Source of the DNA: Galactobacter valiniphilus
GTDB lineage: Bacteria > Actinomycetota > Actinomycetes > Actinomycetales > Micrococcaceae
Direction of reading: 5' to 3'
Length of the DNA stretch: 64,000 nucleotides
NCBI RefSeq assembly: GCF_003575975.1
Contig: NZ_QQXK01000011.1
Location: 1-64,000 of the forward strand
Positions 35,422-44,381 of this stretch are shown piece after piece. The translations under genes were made by a program, and so were the position numbers. The number at the start of each line of letters is the position of its first letter. The stretch's first letter is position 1. The notes beneath the pieces are model-generated. The model was given only the letters and a program-made list of their open reading frames with translations, did not search any database and was not told the DNA's origin.

Positions 35422-37098
35422 TCAGCGCGCGCCCAGGGCCGCGGCCCAGGGTGCGTACATGAAGTTGATGGACGGGGAGAGACCGGTCAGGCGGTCGGAG
35501 AGGTAGGCCGTGGTCGGCGGCGCGAAGAGCGGAATCCACGGCAGCTGCTCGTTGGCGATCTTCTGGGCCTTGGCCGTCAGGGCGGCGCGCTGCGTGGCGT
35601 CCATCGTGGCGGTGGCCTGGTTGACGACCCTGTTGAACTCGGGATCGTCCCAGCCGCCGTAGTTTGAAAACTCGCCGGTGCGCAGGACGCCGTACATCTC
35701 GAGGGCGTCCGGGCTGGAGAGGTACCAGGAGGTGTAGAAGAGGTCCACGCCCTCGCGGGCGCTCGGATCGGAGAACAGCGTGGTGTAGGCGTTCGGCGTG
35801 ACCGTCTTGATCGTTGCCTTGAGGCCGATCTGGTTCAGCGCGTCGGCCGTGGCCTGCGCCGTGACCGTGAAGTCGTTGGAGATGGGTGCCGTCGCGATGA
35901 CGACCTCCTGCCCCTCGACCCCTGCCTCCTTGATGAGGGCCTTGGCCTTCTCGAGATCGCGCGGGTAGCCGTTCAGGCCCGTGAAGGCCGCGTCCACCGA
36001 GGCGCTCGGGACGCCCTGCCACACGCTGCGGGTCGTCAGCGCGTCGGTCACCTCGCCGTAGCCGCCGTAGCCGGCGCCCAGGATGCCGGCGCGGTCCAGG
36101 GCGTAGGCCAGGGCCTGGCGCACCTTGAGGTCGCCGAACGGTCCCTTGAGGTCGGAAACCACGAGCGAGTTCACGGTGGCGTTGGTGCCGAAGAAGACGT
36201 CGCCGCCCGAGCCGGCACGCAGGATCGGCACGGCCTCCGGCGGCACCATCCACGTGCCGTCCACCTCGCCGGCCTTGAGCGCGTTGGTGCGCGCCGTGCC
36301 GTCCGGCATGAAGACGAAGTCCAGCTCGGAGCTGTGGGCGCGACCCTCCTTGCGCCAGTAGCCGTCGTAGCGCGTGAGCTTGATCGACTCACCGGAGGTC
36401 CACTTCGAGAACTGGAACGGGCCGGTGCAGTTCACGCCACCCGTGGAGTTGCCGTAGTCCTTGCCCTTCTCCTCGAGCGTCTTGGCCGACTCGATGACGC
36501 CGGAGGAGTTGCCCATGGCCAGGTTGAACTGGCTGTCTGGCACGCGCGTGGTCACGGTGACCTGGCGCGGGCCGGTCTTCTCGATCGAGTCCACGTTCTG
36601 GTACACGGAGTACCAGAAGGAGCCCACCTCGGGGTCGAGGTGGCGGCTCAGCGAGGCCACCACGTCGTCCGCCGTGAGGGGCGAGCCGTCGTGGAACGTC
36701 ACGCCGTCGCGGATCTCGTAGACCCACGTGGTGGGGGTCGGATTGGAGAACGACGTCGCGAGGCCGGGTTCCAGCGAGAGGTCCGGCTTCATGCGCAGCA
36801 GGGACTCGCACACGTTCGCCAGGACCATGTTGTCCGGGTAGTCGAAGGCGTAGGCGTAGTCGAGGCTGTAGGGCTCGGCGTGCACGGCCCAGGTGATCTG
36901 GTCGACGTCGGACACGGCCGCCGGCTGGGCCGGCGTCAGTTCCCACTCGGAGATGGCTCCGGCGGGCGGGCCGCACGCGCCCAGGGCGAGGGTCGCAGCG
37001 CTCAGCGCCGCGATCGCCAGGGCCCGACGGCGCGCCGAGCCTCCAGCGCTCAGGTGGGCCCGGGTGCCGGCCCGGCCGCGCGCCTGGGGGCGGCTCAT
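35422..37098 (-). CDS. Solute-binding lipoprotein of family 5
   Basis: 558 residues from the ATG at 37098. A long Arg-rich leader ends in the lipobox LALGAC (Cys42). The mature protein is a DppA/OppA-type binding protein: LLRMKPDLSLEPGLATSFSN, DGVTFHDGSPLTADDVVASL, VRQALAYALDRAGILGAGYG and LPWIPLFAPPTTAYLSDRLT near the end. It captures the substrate outside the membrane and passes it to the two permeases. Its start codon overlaps the stop of the amidohydrolase gene (ATGA), linking uptake and hydrolysis in one transcript. Confidence 0.93.
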   Translation of the reverse strand: MSRPQARGRAGTRAHLSAGGSARRRALAIAALSAATLALGACGPPAGAISEWELTPAQPAAVSDVDQITWAVHAEPYSLDYAYAFDYPDNMVLANVCESLLRMKPDLSLEPGLATSFSNPTPTTWVYEIRDGVTFHDGSPLTADDVVASLSRHLDPEVGSFWYSVYQNVDSIEKTGPRQVTVTTRVPDSQFNLAMGNSSGVIESAKTLEEKGKDYGNSTGGVNCTGPFQFSKWTSGESIKLTRYDGYWRKEGRAHSSELDFVFMPDGTARTNALKAGEVDGTWMVPPEAVPILRAGSGGDVFFGTNATVNSLVVSDLKGPFGDLKVRQALAYALDRAGILGAGYGGYGEVTDALTTRSVWQGVPSASVDAAFTGLNGYPRDLEKAKALIKEAGVEGQEVVIATAPISNDFTVTAQATADALNQIGLKATIKTVTPNAYTTLFSDPSAREGVDLFYTSWYLSSPDALEMYGVLRTGEFSNYGGWDDPEFNRVVNQATATMDATQRAALTAKAQKIANEQLPWIPLFAPPTTAYLSDRLTGLSPSINFMYAPWAAALGAR

Positions 37099-38792
37099 GT
37101 CGCACCGTCAGCGGTGGTGACGGCCGCGCCGGAGGCCGCCTCGGCGGCGTCGTACACGCACTCCCCCTGGATCCAGGTGGAGGCGACGCGCGCGGTGTGC
37201 AGCTCCTCGGCGGGCAGAGCGAAGGGGTTCGGCGAGATGACCGCGAGGTCGGCGAGGTAGCCCGCGGCGAGACTGCCGGTCTCGTCGTCGCGGTGGTTGA
37301 TCCACGCGCTGCCGGAGGTGTAGGCCGCCATGAACTCGGCGACCGTGAGGCGCTGGGCCTCGCCGCCGAGCGGGGTGTCCTCGCGACCCGGGGCCGTGCG
37401 GTTCACGGCGATGTGCAGGGCCTGCAGCGGATCGGCCGTGGAGACGGGCCAGTCGGAGCCGGCCACGAGGCGGGCGCCGCGGTCGCGCAGCTCGCCGAAG
37501 GGGTAGTGGCGGGCCTCGGCGCCGTCGCGCAGGAACGGGAGGGTCAGCACGTCGAGCTGCTCCTCGTGGCAGGCCCACAGGGCCTGGATGTTCGCGGCGG
37601 CACCCAGCTCGGCGAAGCGGGCCGAGTCCGCCTCGTCCACCATCTGCAGGTGGGCCAGGTGATGGCGGTTGGCGCTGGGGCCGTTGGCGGCGCGGGCCGC
37701 CTCGAGCGCGTCGAGCGACTCGCGCACCGCGCGGTCGCCGAGGGCGTGGAAGTGGACCTGGAACCCGGCCGCGTCCAGGGCCGTGACGGCCTCCTTCAGC
37801 AGCGCCGACTCCACGAAGGTGAGGCCGGCGTTCTGGGTCGCGTGGCCGGAGTGGTCGTGGTACGGCGTGAGCATGGCCGCGGTGTGGTTCTCGGCGACGC
37901 CGTCCACCATGATCTTGACCGTGCCCGGAACGTAGTTCGGGGCGTGCTGCGCGGCCGATGCGCGGCGCGCGATCATCTCCTCCACCTGCTCCATGCCGCG
38001 GTCGCGCTCCCACCAGAGGGCTCCGCGCACGTGCACCTTGAGGCTGCCCTCGGCGGCGGCGCGGCGGTAGATCGCGTCGATGTCGGAGATGCCGGACATG
38101 CCGACGCCCACCCAGGCGTCCTGCCAGCCGGTGATGCCCTGGGCCAGGAGCGCCTCCTGGGCGGCGTGCAGGCCGGCGAGCGCGAAGTCGTCGCTGATGC
38201 CGGGGCGGACGCCGGGGAACAGGTGCTCGGCGCCCTCGTGGAAGGTGCCGGCCGGGAAGCCGCCCGCCTCGCGCTCGATCCGGCCGTCCGCCGGGTCCTG
38301 CGTGGAGGCATCGACGCCGGCGCGGCGCATGGCCTCGGTGCTGGCCCATGCGCCGTGATGGTCGCGGTTGGTCAGGATGACGGGGCGCTCGCCCAGCAGC
38401 TCGTCCAGCAGCTGGCGCGTGGGCGTGCCACCGGGGAAGTGCTCCATGGACCAGCCGCCGCCCAAGATCCACTCGCGCTCGGGGTAGGCCCGCGCGTAGG
38501 CGGCGATGAGCTCGAGGGTCTCCTCGGCGGACCCCGCCCCGGAGAGATCGCACTGGAGCATCTCCACGCCGGCGCCCATGGGGTGCATGTGGGCGTCCTG
38601 GAAGGCCGGGGAGAGGAGGGCGCCCTGGAGGTCAACCACGCGGGTGTCGGGGCCGGCGTGCTCCTGGGCCTCGGCGGCGGGGACGAGGCCGGTGATGCGA
38701 CCGCCGCTCACCAGCACTGCGGTGTCGTTCAGCGGCTCGCCGGTGCCCGTAAAGACGGGTCCGCCGGTCAGGATCAGCTCTGCGTGGGGCAT
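37095..38792 (-). CDS. Amidohydrolase, YtcJ-like
   Basis: 565 residues from the ATG at 38792 with a GAGGA ribosome site. Composite amidohydrolase fold: N-terminal small beta domain (LILTGGPVFTGTGEPLNDTA), metal motif LLSPAFQDAHMHPMG near 60, catalytic Lys/His segment (MVDGVAENHTAAMLTPYHDH), HFHALGDRAVRESLDALEAA, and the Asp of LVAGSDWPVSTADPLQALHI. YtcJ-like enzymes hydrolyse N-acyl or exocyclic amide bonds, and several act on N-substituted formamides or N-acyl amino acids. It is first gene of the importer operon and faces the TetR gene. The substrate is probably an amide imported by the neighbouring ABC system (inference). Confidence 0.9.
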   Translation of the reverse strand: MPHAELILTGGPVFTGTGEPLNDTAVLVSGGRITGLVPAAEAQEHAGPDTRVVDLQGALLSPAFQDAHMHPMGAGVEMLQCDLSGAGSAEETLELIAAYARAYPEREWILGGGWSMEHFPGGTPTRQLLDELLGERPVILTNRDHHGAWASTEAMRRAGVDASTQDPADGRIEREAGGFPAGTFHEGAEHLFPGVRPGISDDFALAGLHAAQEALLAQGITGWQDAWVGVGMSGISDIDAIYRRAAAEGSLKVHVRGALWWERDRGMEQVEEMIARRASAAQHAPNYVPGTVKIMVDGVAENHTAAMLTPYHDHSGHATQNAGLTFVESALLKEAVTALDAAGFQVHFHALGDRAVRESLDALEAARAANGPSANRHHLAHLQMVDEADSARFAELGAAANIQALWACHEEQLDVLTLPFLRDGAEARHYPFGELRDRGARLVAGSDWPVSTADPLQALHIAVNRTAPGREDTPLGGEAQRLTVAEFMAAYTSGSAWINHRDDETGSLAAGYLADLAVISPNPFALPAEELHTARVASTWIQGECVYDAAEAASGAAVTTADGAT

Positions 38793-38881
38793 GCGCACTT
38801 CCTCGGGTGGGTGTTGCGCCGGGAGGGCGCGAGGGAGGGGTTCGTGCGTCGACGCTAATGTGAGGGGCGTCACCGTGTCAA

Positions 38882-38910
38882 CGGCATTGACTACATTGAT
38901 GACAATGCCG
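38882..38910. promoter_or_regulatory. Candidate TetR operator for the amidohydrolase/ABC operon
   Basis: CGGCATTG at 38882-38889 and its complement CAATGCCG at 38903-38910, separated by 13 AT-rich bases. Lies 90 bases before the amidohydrolase start and 49 before the divergent TetR start, in the position of both promoters. Confidence 0.6.
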
Positions 38911-38958
38911 AGGGTCGCCCCTCCTCGTGGCACGATGAGGGCAAAGAAAGTGGGGACC

Positions 38959-39648
38959 ATGAGCACGACGGCACCGGCCAAGCGCGGCCGCCTGGACCGC
39001 GAGACCATCATCGCGGCGGCCTTGGAGATCACCGCGCGCGACGGGGTGAAGGCCCTCTCCGTGCGCGAGCTGGGTCAGCTCCTGGGTGCCGATCCCACCG
39101 CGATCTACCGGCACGTGCGTAACAAGGACGAGCTCGTCCTAGCGATGCTCGATCGCCTCGAATCCCGCGCGGTGGAGAGCGTCGACGCCCCCGAGGCCGA
39201 GTGGGAGGCGCGCCTGCGCCAGCTCGGCGAGGCCACGGTGCAGCTCTTCTCCGCCCACCCAGCCGTGGGCGTCGAGGCCATCGTCGCCACGACCCACGGC
39301 CCCGGCGAGCGCGCGGCCGTGGAGCTGATCCTGCGCGCCTTCCAGGAGGCCGGCCTGGACGACGCGGGCGTGGTGCGCCACTACTCGCTCTTCGCCCAGC
39401 ACATGATGGCCTGCTCGGCCGGCATGGCGCGTTCCATCACCGAAAACGGCGGCACGGGTCGGCTCGGCCCGTGGTTCGACACGGTTCCCACCGCGGATCC
39501 AGCGGTGCATCCGCTCCTGGCCCGCTACGCCGTCCAGCTCGGCGAGCTGCAGGACCTCGAGCTCTTCCGCAGCGGCCTCAAGCTCATCACGGAGTCGGCC
39601 AAGCGCGAGGGCCTCGAGCGCGCGCAGCAACTCGCGGCCGGGGCGTAG
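38959..39648 (+). CDS. TetR-family regulator (TetR_C_1-like)
   Basis: 229 residues from the ATG at 38959. DNA-binding domain at about 10-60: LDRETIIAAALEITARDGVK, ALSVRELGQLLGADPTAIYR, HVRNKDELVLAMLDRL, the TetR(A)-like motif with TAIYRHVRNKDEL. The C-terminal ligand domain is about 160 residues. Divergent from the amidohydrolase/ABC operon with an inverted repeat in between, so it most likely represses that operon and itself until the substrate appears. Confidence 0.9.
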   Translation: MSTTAPAKRGRLDRETIIAAALEITARDGVKALSVRELGQLLGADPTAIYRHVRNKDELVLAMLDRLESRAVESVDAPEAEWEARLRQLGEATVQLFSAHPAVGVEAIVATTHGPGERAAVELILRAFQEAGLDDAGVVRHYSLFAQHMMACSAGMARSITENGGTGRLGPWFDTVPTADPAVHPLLARYAVQLGELQDLELFRSGLKLITESAKREGLERAQQLAAGA

Positions 39649-39651
39649 GGG

Positions 39652-39906
39652 CTACTCGCCCCGCTGCTCGTCGGCGGCGCTCGCTTCGCCGGTGCTCGCC
39701 GCGGCCCTGCGCCGCGCGCGCAGCCACAGCACGAGGGTCCAGATGCCCACGCCCACGGGCGGGACGAAGGTCAGTATGAGCTCGAAGGCCGAGCTCGGCG
39801 GGCGCCCGGCGCCGTAGACCGTGGCGATGGAGCCCACGAACATCACGAGGGTGATCACGCCGATGATCTGCCACAACGGCACGCGGGGAACGTTCTGAAA
39901 AGCCAC
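39652..39906 (-). CDS. Small two-helix membrane protein
   Basis: 84 residues from the ATG at 39906. Two hydrophobic helices (about 12-33 and 41-62), then an RARRRAAAS positively charged turn and an acidic Ala/Glu tail. No named family. It probably has both ends in the cytoplasm by the positive-inside rule. It converges with the TetR gene (stop codons 3 bases apart) and is otherwise isolated. Confidence 0.7.
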   Translation of the reverse strand: MAFQNVPRVPLWQIIGVITLVMFVGSIATVYGAGRPPSSAFELILTFVPPVGVGIWTLVLWLRARRRAAASTGEASAADEQRGE

Positions 39907-40001
39907 GCCCCGAGCCTACCGGAGCGGGGCCAGACGGCCGCGGCGCGGCCGCCGGTGCGCTCGGCACGGTGTGGCCAGCGGGACAACGCCCGACGGCGCG
40001 G

Positions 40002-40418
40002 CTACAGGTAGCGCACGAAGGCCCGGCCGGGGCGGGGCAGCTCGTGCACCTCGGTGAGCCCGTTGCTCTCGTAGAACGCCCGCTGGGCCGGCTCGTCGTC
40101 CGTCATGAGCAACAGCTGACGGATGCCGGTGCTGTCCTCGTGGATCGCGTCCAGCAGCAGGGAGCCGAGCCCCTCGCGCTGGCAGTCTGGGTGGACCAGG
40201 AGGTCCTGCACCAAGGTGACCGAGGCGCCGTCGGACAGCGTCCTGGCCAGCGCCACGAGGCGCCGCCCGTCCCGCACGGTGTAGACGCGTGTGGAGCCGG
40301 CGAGCGCCGCCTGCAGCGCCTGGGGGTCGCGCGTGTAGGCGCTCCAGCCGACCGCGTCGTAGAGCTCGACGCACTCATCCAGGCGCGGGACCTCGCCCGC
40401 GCCGACGCTCCACGCCAT
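40002..40418 (-). CDS. GNAT acetyltransferase
   Basis: 138 residues from the ATG at 40418, which has AAGGAGG upstream. Typical short GNAT: LYDAVGWSAYTRDPQALQAA, LVALARTLSDGASVTLVQDL, the acetyl-CoA loop CQREGLGSLLLDAI, and AFYESNGLTEV near the C-terminus. It is cytosolic and of unknown substrate. The GWSAYT motif groups it with AttT-like enzymes. It starts divergently from the deaminase gene. Confidence 0.88.
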   Translation of the reverse strand: MAWSVGAGEVPRLDECVELYDAVGWSAYTRDPQALQAALAGSTRVYTVRDGRRLVALARTLSDGASVTLVQDLLVHPDCQREGLGSLLLDAIHEDSTGIRQLLLMTDDEPAQRAFYESNGLTEVHELPRPGRAFVRYL

Positions 40419-40566
40419 GTTCGCCTCCTTGGGGCCGCTGCGCGCCGCCCTTTCAGGGGGTGAGCGGGCTGCGTCGGCCGTTCCGAGCACCACGCTACGG
40501 GCGAGCGGGCCGCAAGGGAACCATCCCCCTGGCCCCCCGAGCCGCCCGGGCCCTAGCGTGGGAGCC

Positions 40567-41055
40567 ATGCCCCAACTCACCGAGACCGACCTGCTCCACC
40601 TGGCCCGCTGCGTCGAGCTGGCCGAGGAGGCCCTGGCCGACGGCGACGAGCCCGTCGGTTCCCTGCTCCTTTCGTCCGGCGGCGAGGTGCTTTTCGAGGA
40701 CCGCAATCGCGTCAAGGACGGGGACCAGACACGCCACCCCGAGCTCGCGATCGCGCTCTGGGCCGTCCGCGAGCTCTCGCCCGAGGAGCGCGCCGCGTCC
40801 ACGGTCGACACCTCGGGCGAGCACTGCCCCATGTGCGCCGCCGCCCACGCCTGGGTGGGGCTCGGGCGCATCGTCTACGCCTCGAGCTCCGCCCAGCTCT
40901 CCGCGTGGTGCGAGGGCTGGGGCCTGCCGCCCGCACCCGTGGTGGCGCTCCCGATCGGGACCGTCGCCCCGTTCACCCCCACGGCCGGCCCCGCGCCGCA
41001 GTTCGAGGAGCGGCTCAAGGCGCTGCAGGCGATCAGTCGCGGCGTCACGCCCTAG
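40567..41055 (+). CDS. Nucleoside/cytidine deaminase-family protein
   Basis: 162 residues from the ATG at 40567. A zinc deaminase core: EALADGDEPVGSLLLSSGGE, then RHPELAIALWA (His57 and Glu59, with HPE in place of the common HAE) and EHCPMCAAAHAWVGLGRIVY (Cys87, Cys90). These ligands fit a catalytic zinc site. Family members deaminate guanine, cytosine or related bases. HPE is also found in guanine deaminases and fungal-type enzymes. Isolated gene, so substrate cannot be inferred from context. Confidence 0.85.
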   Translation: MPQLTETDLLHLARCVELAEEALADGDEPVGSLLLSSGGEVLFEDRNRVKDGDQTRHPELAIALWAVRELSPEERAASTVDTSGEHCPMCAAAHAWVGLGRIVYASSSAQLSAWCEGWGLPPAPVVALPIGTVAPFTPTAGPAPQFEERLKALQAISRGVTP

Positions 41056-41087
41056 CCCCCAGGCGGCGGGGGGCTAGCTTCGTGAGC

Positions 41088-41727
41088 ATGCCCCCCGTCT
41101 CATCGCCGCCGTCCGCCTCGCCGTGGTGGCGCTCATCGTCTTTGCGGTGGTGGTGAGCTACGCGGTCTCCGCCGCCACCCACGGCGCGCTGCCCAACCCC
41201 TTCAACTTCTTCGGCTTCTTCACGATCCAGTCGAACCTCCTCTCAATCGTGGTGCTCATGGGTGCCGCCGTGGCGCTGCTGCGCGACCGCGAGCTACGAG
41301 AGTGGTTCCACCTCCTGCGCGGCTGCGTCACGGCGTACATCGCGATCGTTGGCGTGGTCTACGCGATCCTTCTGGCGCCGCTCGGGGCGGCCGGCGGCGT
41401 GGAGGTTCCCGTCTCCAATGCGATCCTGCACATGGTCACGCCGCTGTACCTGCCGCTGGATTGGATGCTCTTCCGCGACCGCCCGGCCCTCCCCTGACGC
41501 AAGCTCTGGCTCGTGATCGCCTACCCGCTCGTGTGGGTCGCCGTGGTGCTGTTCCGCGGCGCCACGGACGGCTGGGTCCCCTACCCCTTCCTCAACCCGA
41601 GCATCGGCTACCCCACCGTGACGCTGTACTGCCTCGTGATCCTGCTCGTGGGGCTCGGCTTCGGCACGCTCGCCTGGTGGGCCTCGCGGCTGCGGACGCG
41701 CGGCCCGCCGCGGTTGATTCCCCCTGA
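41088..41727 (+). pseudogene. Pr6Pr-family membrane protein, two lesions
   Basis: The Pr6Pr fold (six helices) is visible: RLIAAVRLAVVALIVFAVVV, NFFGFFTIQSNLLSIVVLMG, HMVTPLYLPLDWMLFRDRPA, and after an interruption LWLVIAYPLVWVAVVLFRGA, TDGWVPYPFLNPS. Two defects split it. The expected ATG at 41088 is followed by six C, one short of (or two over) what is needed to stay in frame, and an in-frame TGA sits at 41495-41497 in the loop before helix 5. A GTG at 41123 could still give a 124-residue fragment. The C-terminal end is uncertain. Either a decaying gene or base-calling errors in a C-run plus one substitution. Confidence 0.75.
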
Positions 41728-41826
41728 CGCCCGCCAGGAGATGCGCGCCCGCGCGCCGCACTCCCCTGGCCGCCGCGCCCTGCCCCGGCGACGATGGGCC
41801 CACGGCCCCTTCCCGAAAGGAACTCC

Positions 41827-42218
41827 ATGCGCAGCATCGACGTGGTGCGCAAACACTATGCCGCCTCCGAGGCCGGCGACCTTCCCGGCATGATGGCCGA
41901 CTTCGCGCCCAACATCGTGTGGACCGAGGCCGCAGGCTTCCCCACCGCCGGCGTGTACAACGGCCCGCAGGAGATCATCGACGGCGTCTTCGGTCCCACC
42001 GACGCCGCCTGGAACGGCTTCTCCGTGGGCGTTGAACGCCTCCTCGAGGACGGCGACACTGTGGTCATGATCGGCTGTGCTACACCGCGACCGCCAAGAG
42101 CACCGGGATCCCGCTGAATATCCGCACGGTGCACGTGTGGACGGTGCAGGACGGCAAGATCGTGGCCTTCGAGCAGATCTGCGACTCCCACCCGGCGCAG
42201 CTGGCCCTGAAGGGCTGA
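41827..42218 (+). pseudogene. SnoaL/NTF2-like protein, frameshifted
   Basis: An AAAGGA ribosome site precedes the ATG at 41827. The NTF2-like fold reads VVRKHYAASEAGDLPGMMAD, IVWTEAAGFPTAGVYNGPQE, RLLEDGDTVVMIG and then leaves frame near 42076-42080. Sequence continues one frame away with YTATAKSTGIPLNIRTVHVW and VAFEQICDS, ending at a TGA at 42216-42218. A single 1-base deletion (or 2-base insertion) accounts for this. The repaired protein would be about 130 residues, normal for ketosteroid-isomerase-related proteins, which bind or isomerise small polar ligands. As read, a 96-residue product ends prematurely. Confidence 0.8.
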
Positions 42219-42231
42219 CGCGCTTTTCCGT

Positions 42232-42281
42232 GCCCGACGGCGGGTGACCGGCCTGCAGGGGCCGGTCACCCGCCGTCGGGC
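42232..42281. terminator. Strong terminator between convergent genes
   Basis: Perfect 22-bp arms (42232-42253 and 42260-42281), a 6-base loop and a TTTCCTT tail. The stem base is the recurring GCCCGACGGCGGG motif and its complement. Confidence 0.85.
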
Positions 42282-42340
42282 TTTCCTTGGGTCTGGGGCG
42301 CCTCCGGCGCCCGGCCCGGCGCGCTCAGCTCGGCCGGACC

Positions 42341-43444
42341 CTAGGGTTCGAGCAGCTCGAAGGGCACCGGACCGTGGCTCGTCCCGTTCACGAGGAGCTC
42401 CACGGCATGCTCACCCGGGTAGTAGGCACGCGTGGTGATGGGGCGGAAGGAGAAGGCCCGCTCGATGTCGAGGCGCTCGCCCGGCGCCAGCGTGGGAGCG
42501 GCGAGCTTGAAGACCTTGCGGCGGGCCGCCCCACGCGCGCCGCGCAGGTGCAGCGCCCAGTCGATGGCCACGCGGGCGGGCGCCGCGCCGCGGTTGGCGA
42601 CGGAGCCCTCGAAGCGCAGCTCGCCGCCGAAGGGCACCTCGGGGGTGGCGACGACCGGGCCCTCCACGCCCAGGTCCTCGCTCGAGAAGCCGAGCAGCCG
42701 CAGGGCCCCCGGCTCGCCACGCTTGATGAGCGTGCGCAGGCCGTGCTTGATGACCCACTCGCCGTTGCCGCGCGGCGCGGCGGCCCAGGCCTCGGCGGTG
42801 CTCAGCACCCACTGCGGATGGTGGCGCGAGTGGTCGTTGAGGTGGTTGGCGACGGAGCGATAGACGTAGTCCTGGGGGTCCCCGCGCAGCGCCTCGAGGA
42901 TCGGGGCGGCGAGCCCGGGGTCCTTCACGAGGGCCGGGACCCGCAGGCCCCACGGCAGCAGGGGGCGCGAACCCTCGGAGGCGAGGCGGCGCACGTGGTG
43001 ATGGGGGTGGCCCACCCAGCCGCGCATGATCTCGATGCCGCGCTCGGGGCGGGCGCGCAGCAGCTCGCGGATCGCGAATTCCGAGGTGTTGCGCGGCGTG
43101 AGCAGGGCCAGGATCTCCATCGCCTCGTCGAAGCTCCCCTCGTCGCCCGCCTTGAGGGCCGAGCGCGCGGCGGTGAGGCCGGCCGGCCAGATGAGCCAGC
43201 CCTCGAACGCTGGGTCCTGGGCCGCCACGCGCAGGCTCCCGGCCACTGAAGCGAAGTCTCCGGGGAGCTCCGCGAGGGCGGCCTCGGCGAGGGCGGAGGC
43301 CCGGGCGGAGAGCGCGAGCGGGGTCAGGGCCTCGGGTGCGGCGGCGGCGCGCAGGCCAGGCAGTTCCCGGCCGGAGGCGGCGGAGAGCGCCGCGTGGAAG
43401 GCGGCGGCCTGCGGGGCGCCCAGGAGCTCGTCGGCCATCGGCAT
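42341..43444 (-). CDS. DNA alkylation repair protein, AlkC-like HEAT-repeat family
   Basis: 367 residues from the ATG at 43444. HEAT-like helical repeats cover about residues 60-260. Signatures of the AlkC group: GWVGHPHHHVRRLASEGSRP followed by LLPWGLRVPALVKDPGLAAP, and YVYRSVANHLNDHSRHHPQW. A C-terminal beta domain of about 110 residues (VANRGAAPARVAIDWALHLR, YYPGEHAVELLVNGTSHG) is also typical of the longer AlkC-like proteins, where an Ig-like module packs against the repeats. The enzyme excises 3-methyladenine-type lesions without base flipping. Monocistronic, diverging from the DUF1697 gene. Confidence 0.87.
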   Translation of the reverse strand: MPMADELLGAPQAAAFHAALSAASGRELPGLRAAAAPEALTPLALSARASALAEAALAELPGDFASVAGSLRVAAQDPAFEGWLIWPAGLTAARSALKAGDEGSFDEAMEILALLTPRNTSEFAIRELLRARPERGIEIMRGWVGHPHHHVRRLASEGSRPLLPWGLRVPALVKDPGLAAPILEALRGDPQDYVYRSVANHLNDHSRHHPQWVLSTAEAWAAAPRGNGEWVIKHGLRTLIKRGEPGALRLLGFSSEDLGVEGPVVATPEVPFGGELRFEGSVANRGAAPARVAIDWALHLRGARGAARRKVFKLAAPTLAPGERLDIERAFSFRPITTRAYYPGEHAVELLVNGTSHGPVPFELLEP

Positions 43445-43514
43445 GCGTGGTGTCCTTCGCGTGGGAGGGGCCGCGGGGCACCGCGGTGTCTGCCCTCCAG
43501 CCTAGGGTGGGCCC

Positions 43515-44141
43515 ATGACCGAATGGGTGGCCCTGCTGCGGGGCATCAACGTGGGCGGCGTGAACATCAAGAGCGCCGAGCTGGCCGGGCTGTTCCGCGA
43601 GTCCGGCTTCGACGCCGTGAAGACCGTGCTCGCGACTGGCAACGTGCTCTTCTCCTCGCCGGAGGAGGCGGGCGATACCGTTGCGGCCGAGGGCCTGCGC
43701 ACCCGGCTCGAGGAGCTGCTCTCGGAGCGCTTCGGCTACGAGGCCCGTGTGGTGCTCGAACCACGGGCCCGGATCGCGGGCGTCGCGGCGGCCTACCCGT
43801 ACGCCGAGTCGGCGGCGCATCACGCCTATGTCGTCTTCGGCTCGGATCCCGGGGCCCTGGCCGCACTGCTCGACGACGCCGCGGGGCGAGGACTGAGCGT
43901 CGATGCTCCGGCCGCCGACCGGGAGGGGGTCCGGGCCTCCGATGCGTTGGACCGCGGCTCGGCCGGGCCCGTGCCCGTCGCCGAGGGCGCGGAACGCGTG
44001 AGCGCCGGCGAGGGCGTGCTCTATTGGGCCTGCCCTCGCGGCTCCAGCACTGACACCCCGTTCTCCAAGCTCACGGCCGCGGCGCGCCACAAGCCCTCGC
44101 TCACCACGCGGAACCTCAACACGGTGCGCAAACTGCTCTAA
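43515..44141 (+). CDS. DUF1697-family protein
   Basis: 208 residues from the ATG at 43515. Pattern of the family: WVALLRGINVGGVNIKSAEL, VKTVLATGNVLFSSPEEAGD, LEELLSERFGYEARVVLEP, then a C-terminal VLYWACPRGSSTDTPFSKLT and RNLNTVRKLL end. It is a conserved cytosolic protein of unknown activity. The family is frequent in actinobacterial accessory genes. It ends 27 bases before the hairpin at 44169. Confidence 0.9.
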   Translation: MTEWVALLRGINVGGVNIKSAELAGLFRESGFDAVKTVLATGNVLFSSPEEAGDTVAAEGLRTRLEELLSERFGYEARVVLEPRARIAGVAAAYPYAESAAHHAYVVFGSDPGALAALLDDAAGRGLSVDAPAADREGVRASDALDRGSAGPVPVAEGAERVSAGEGVLYWACPRGSSTDTPFSKLTAAARHKPSLTTRNLNTVRKLL

Positions 44142-44168
44142 GACCCCGGGAGAACCCCTCCCACCCCG

Positions 44169-44228
44169 AAATCGGAGTGCCAAATGTACGGTTTTTGGCC
44201 CAAAACCGTACATTTGGCACTCCGATTT
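44169..44228. terminator. Long perfect hairpin, copy A
   Basis: Arms 44169-44195 and 44202-44228 are exactly complementary over 27 bases (core AAATCGGAGTGCCAAATG). A T-run follows. The stem is AT-richer than its surroundings. A closely related copy lies at 44970-45029, on the other side of the DUF4188 gene. Confidence 0.78.
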
Positions 44229-44381
44229 TTTGGGAGAGGTGGAGGCTCACCGAGCGGCGGGGGTGGAGGCTCACGGGGCGAAGGCGATGGCCGAGGCTTC
44301 GTGACAGATGTCAGGTGTTCTTCGCGGCCGGGTCTGCCACGCTGAGGGGCAGGCAGCTACCGCCGCTCGCGAGGAGTGATC

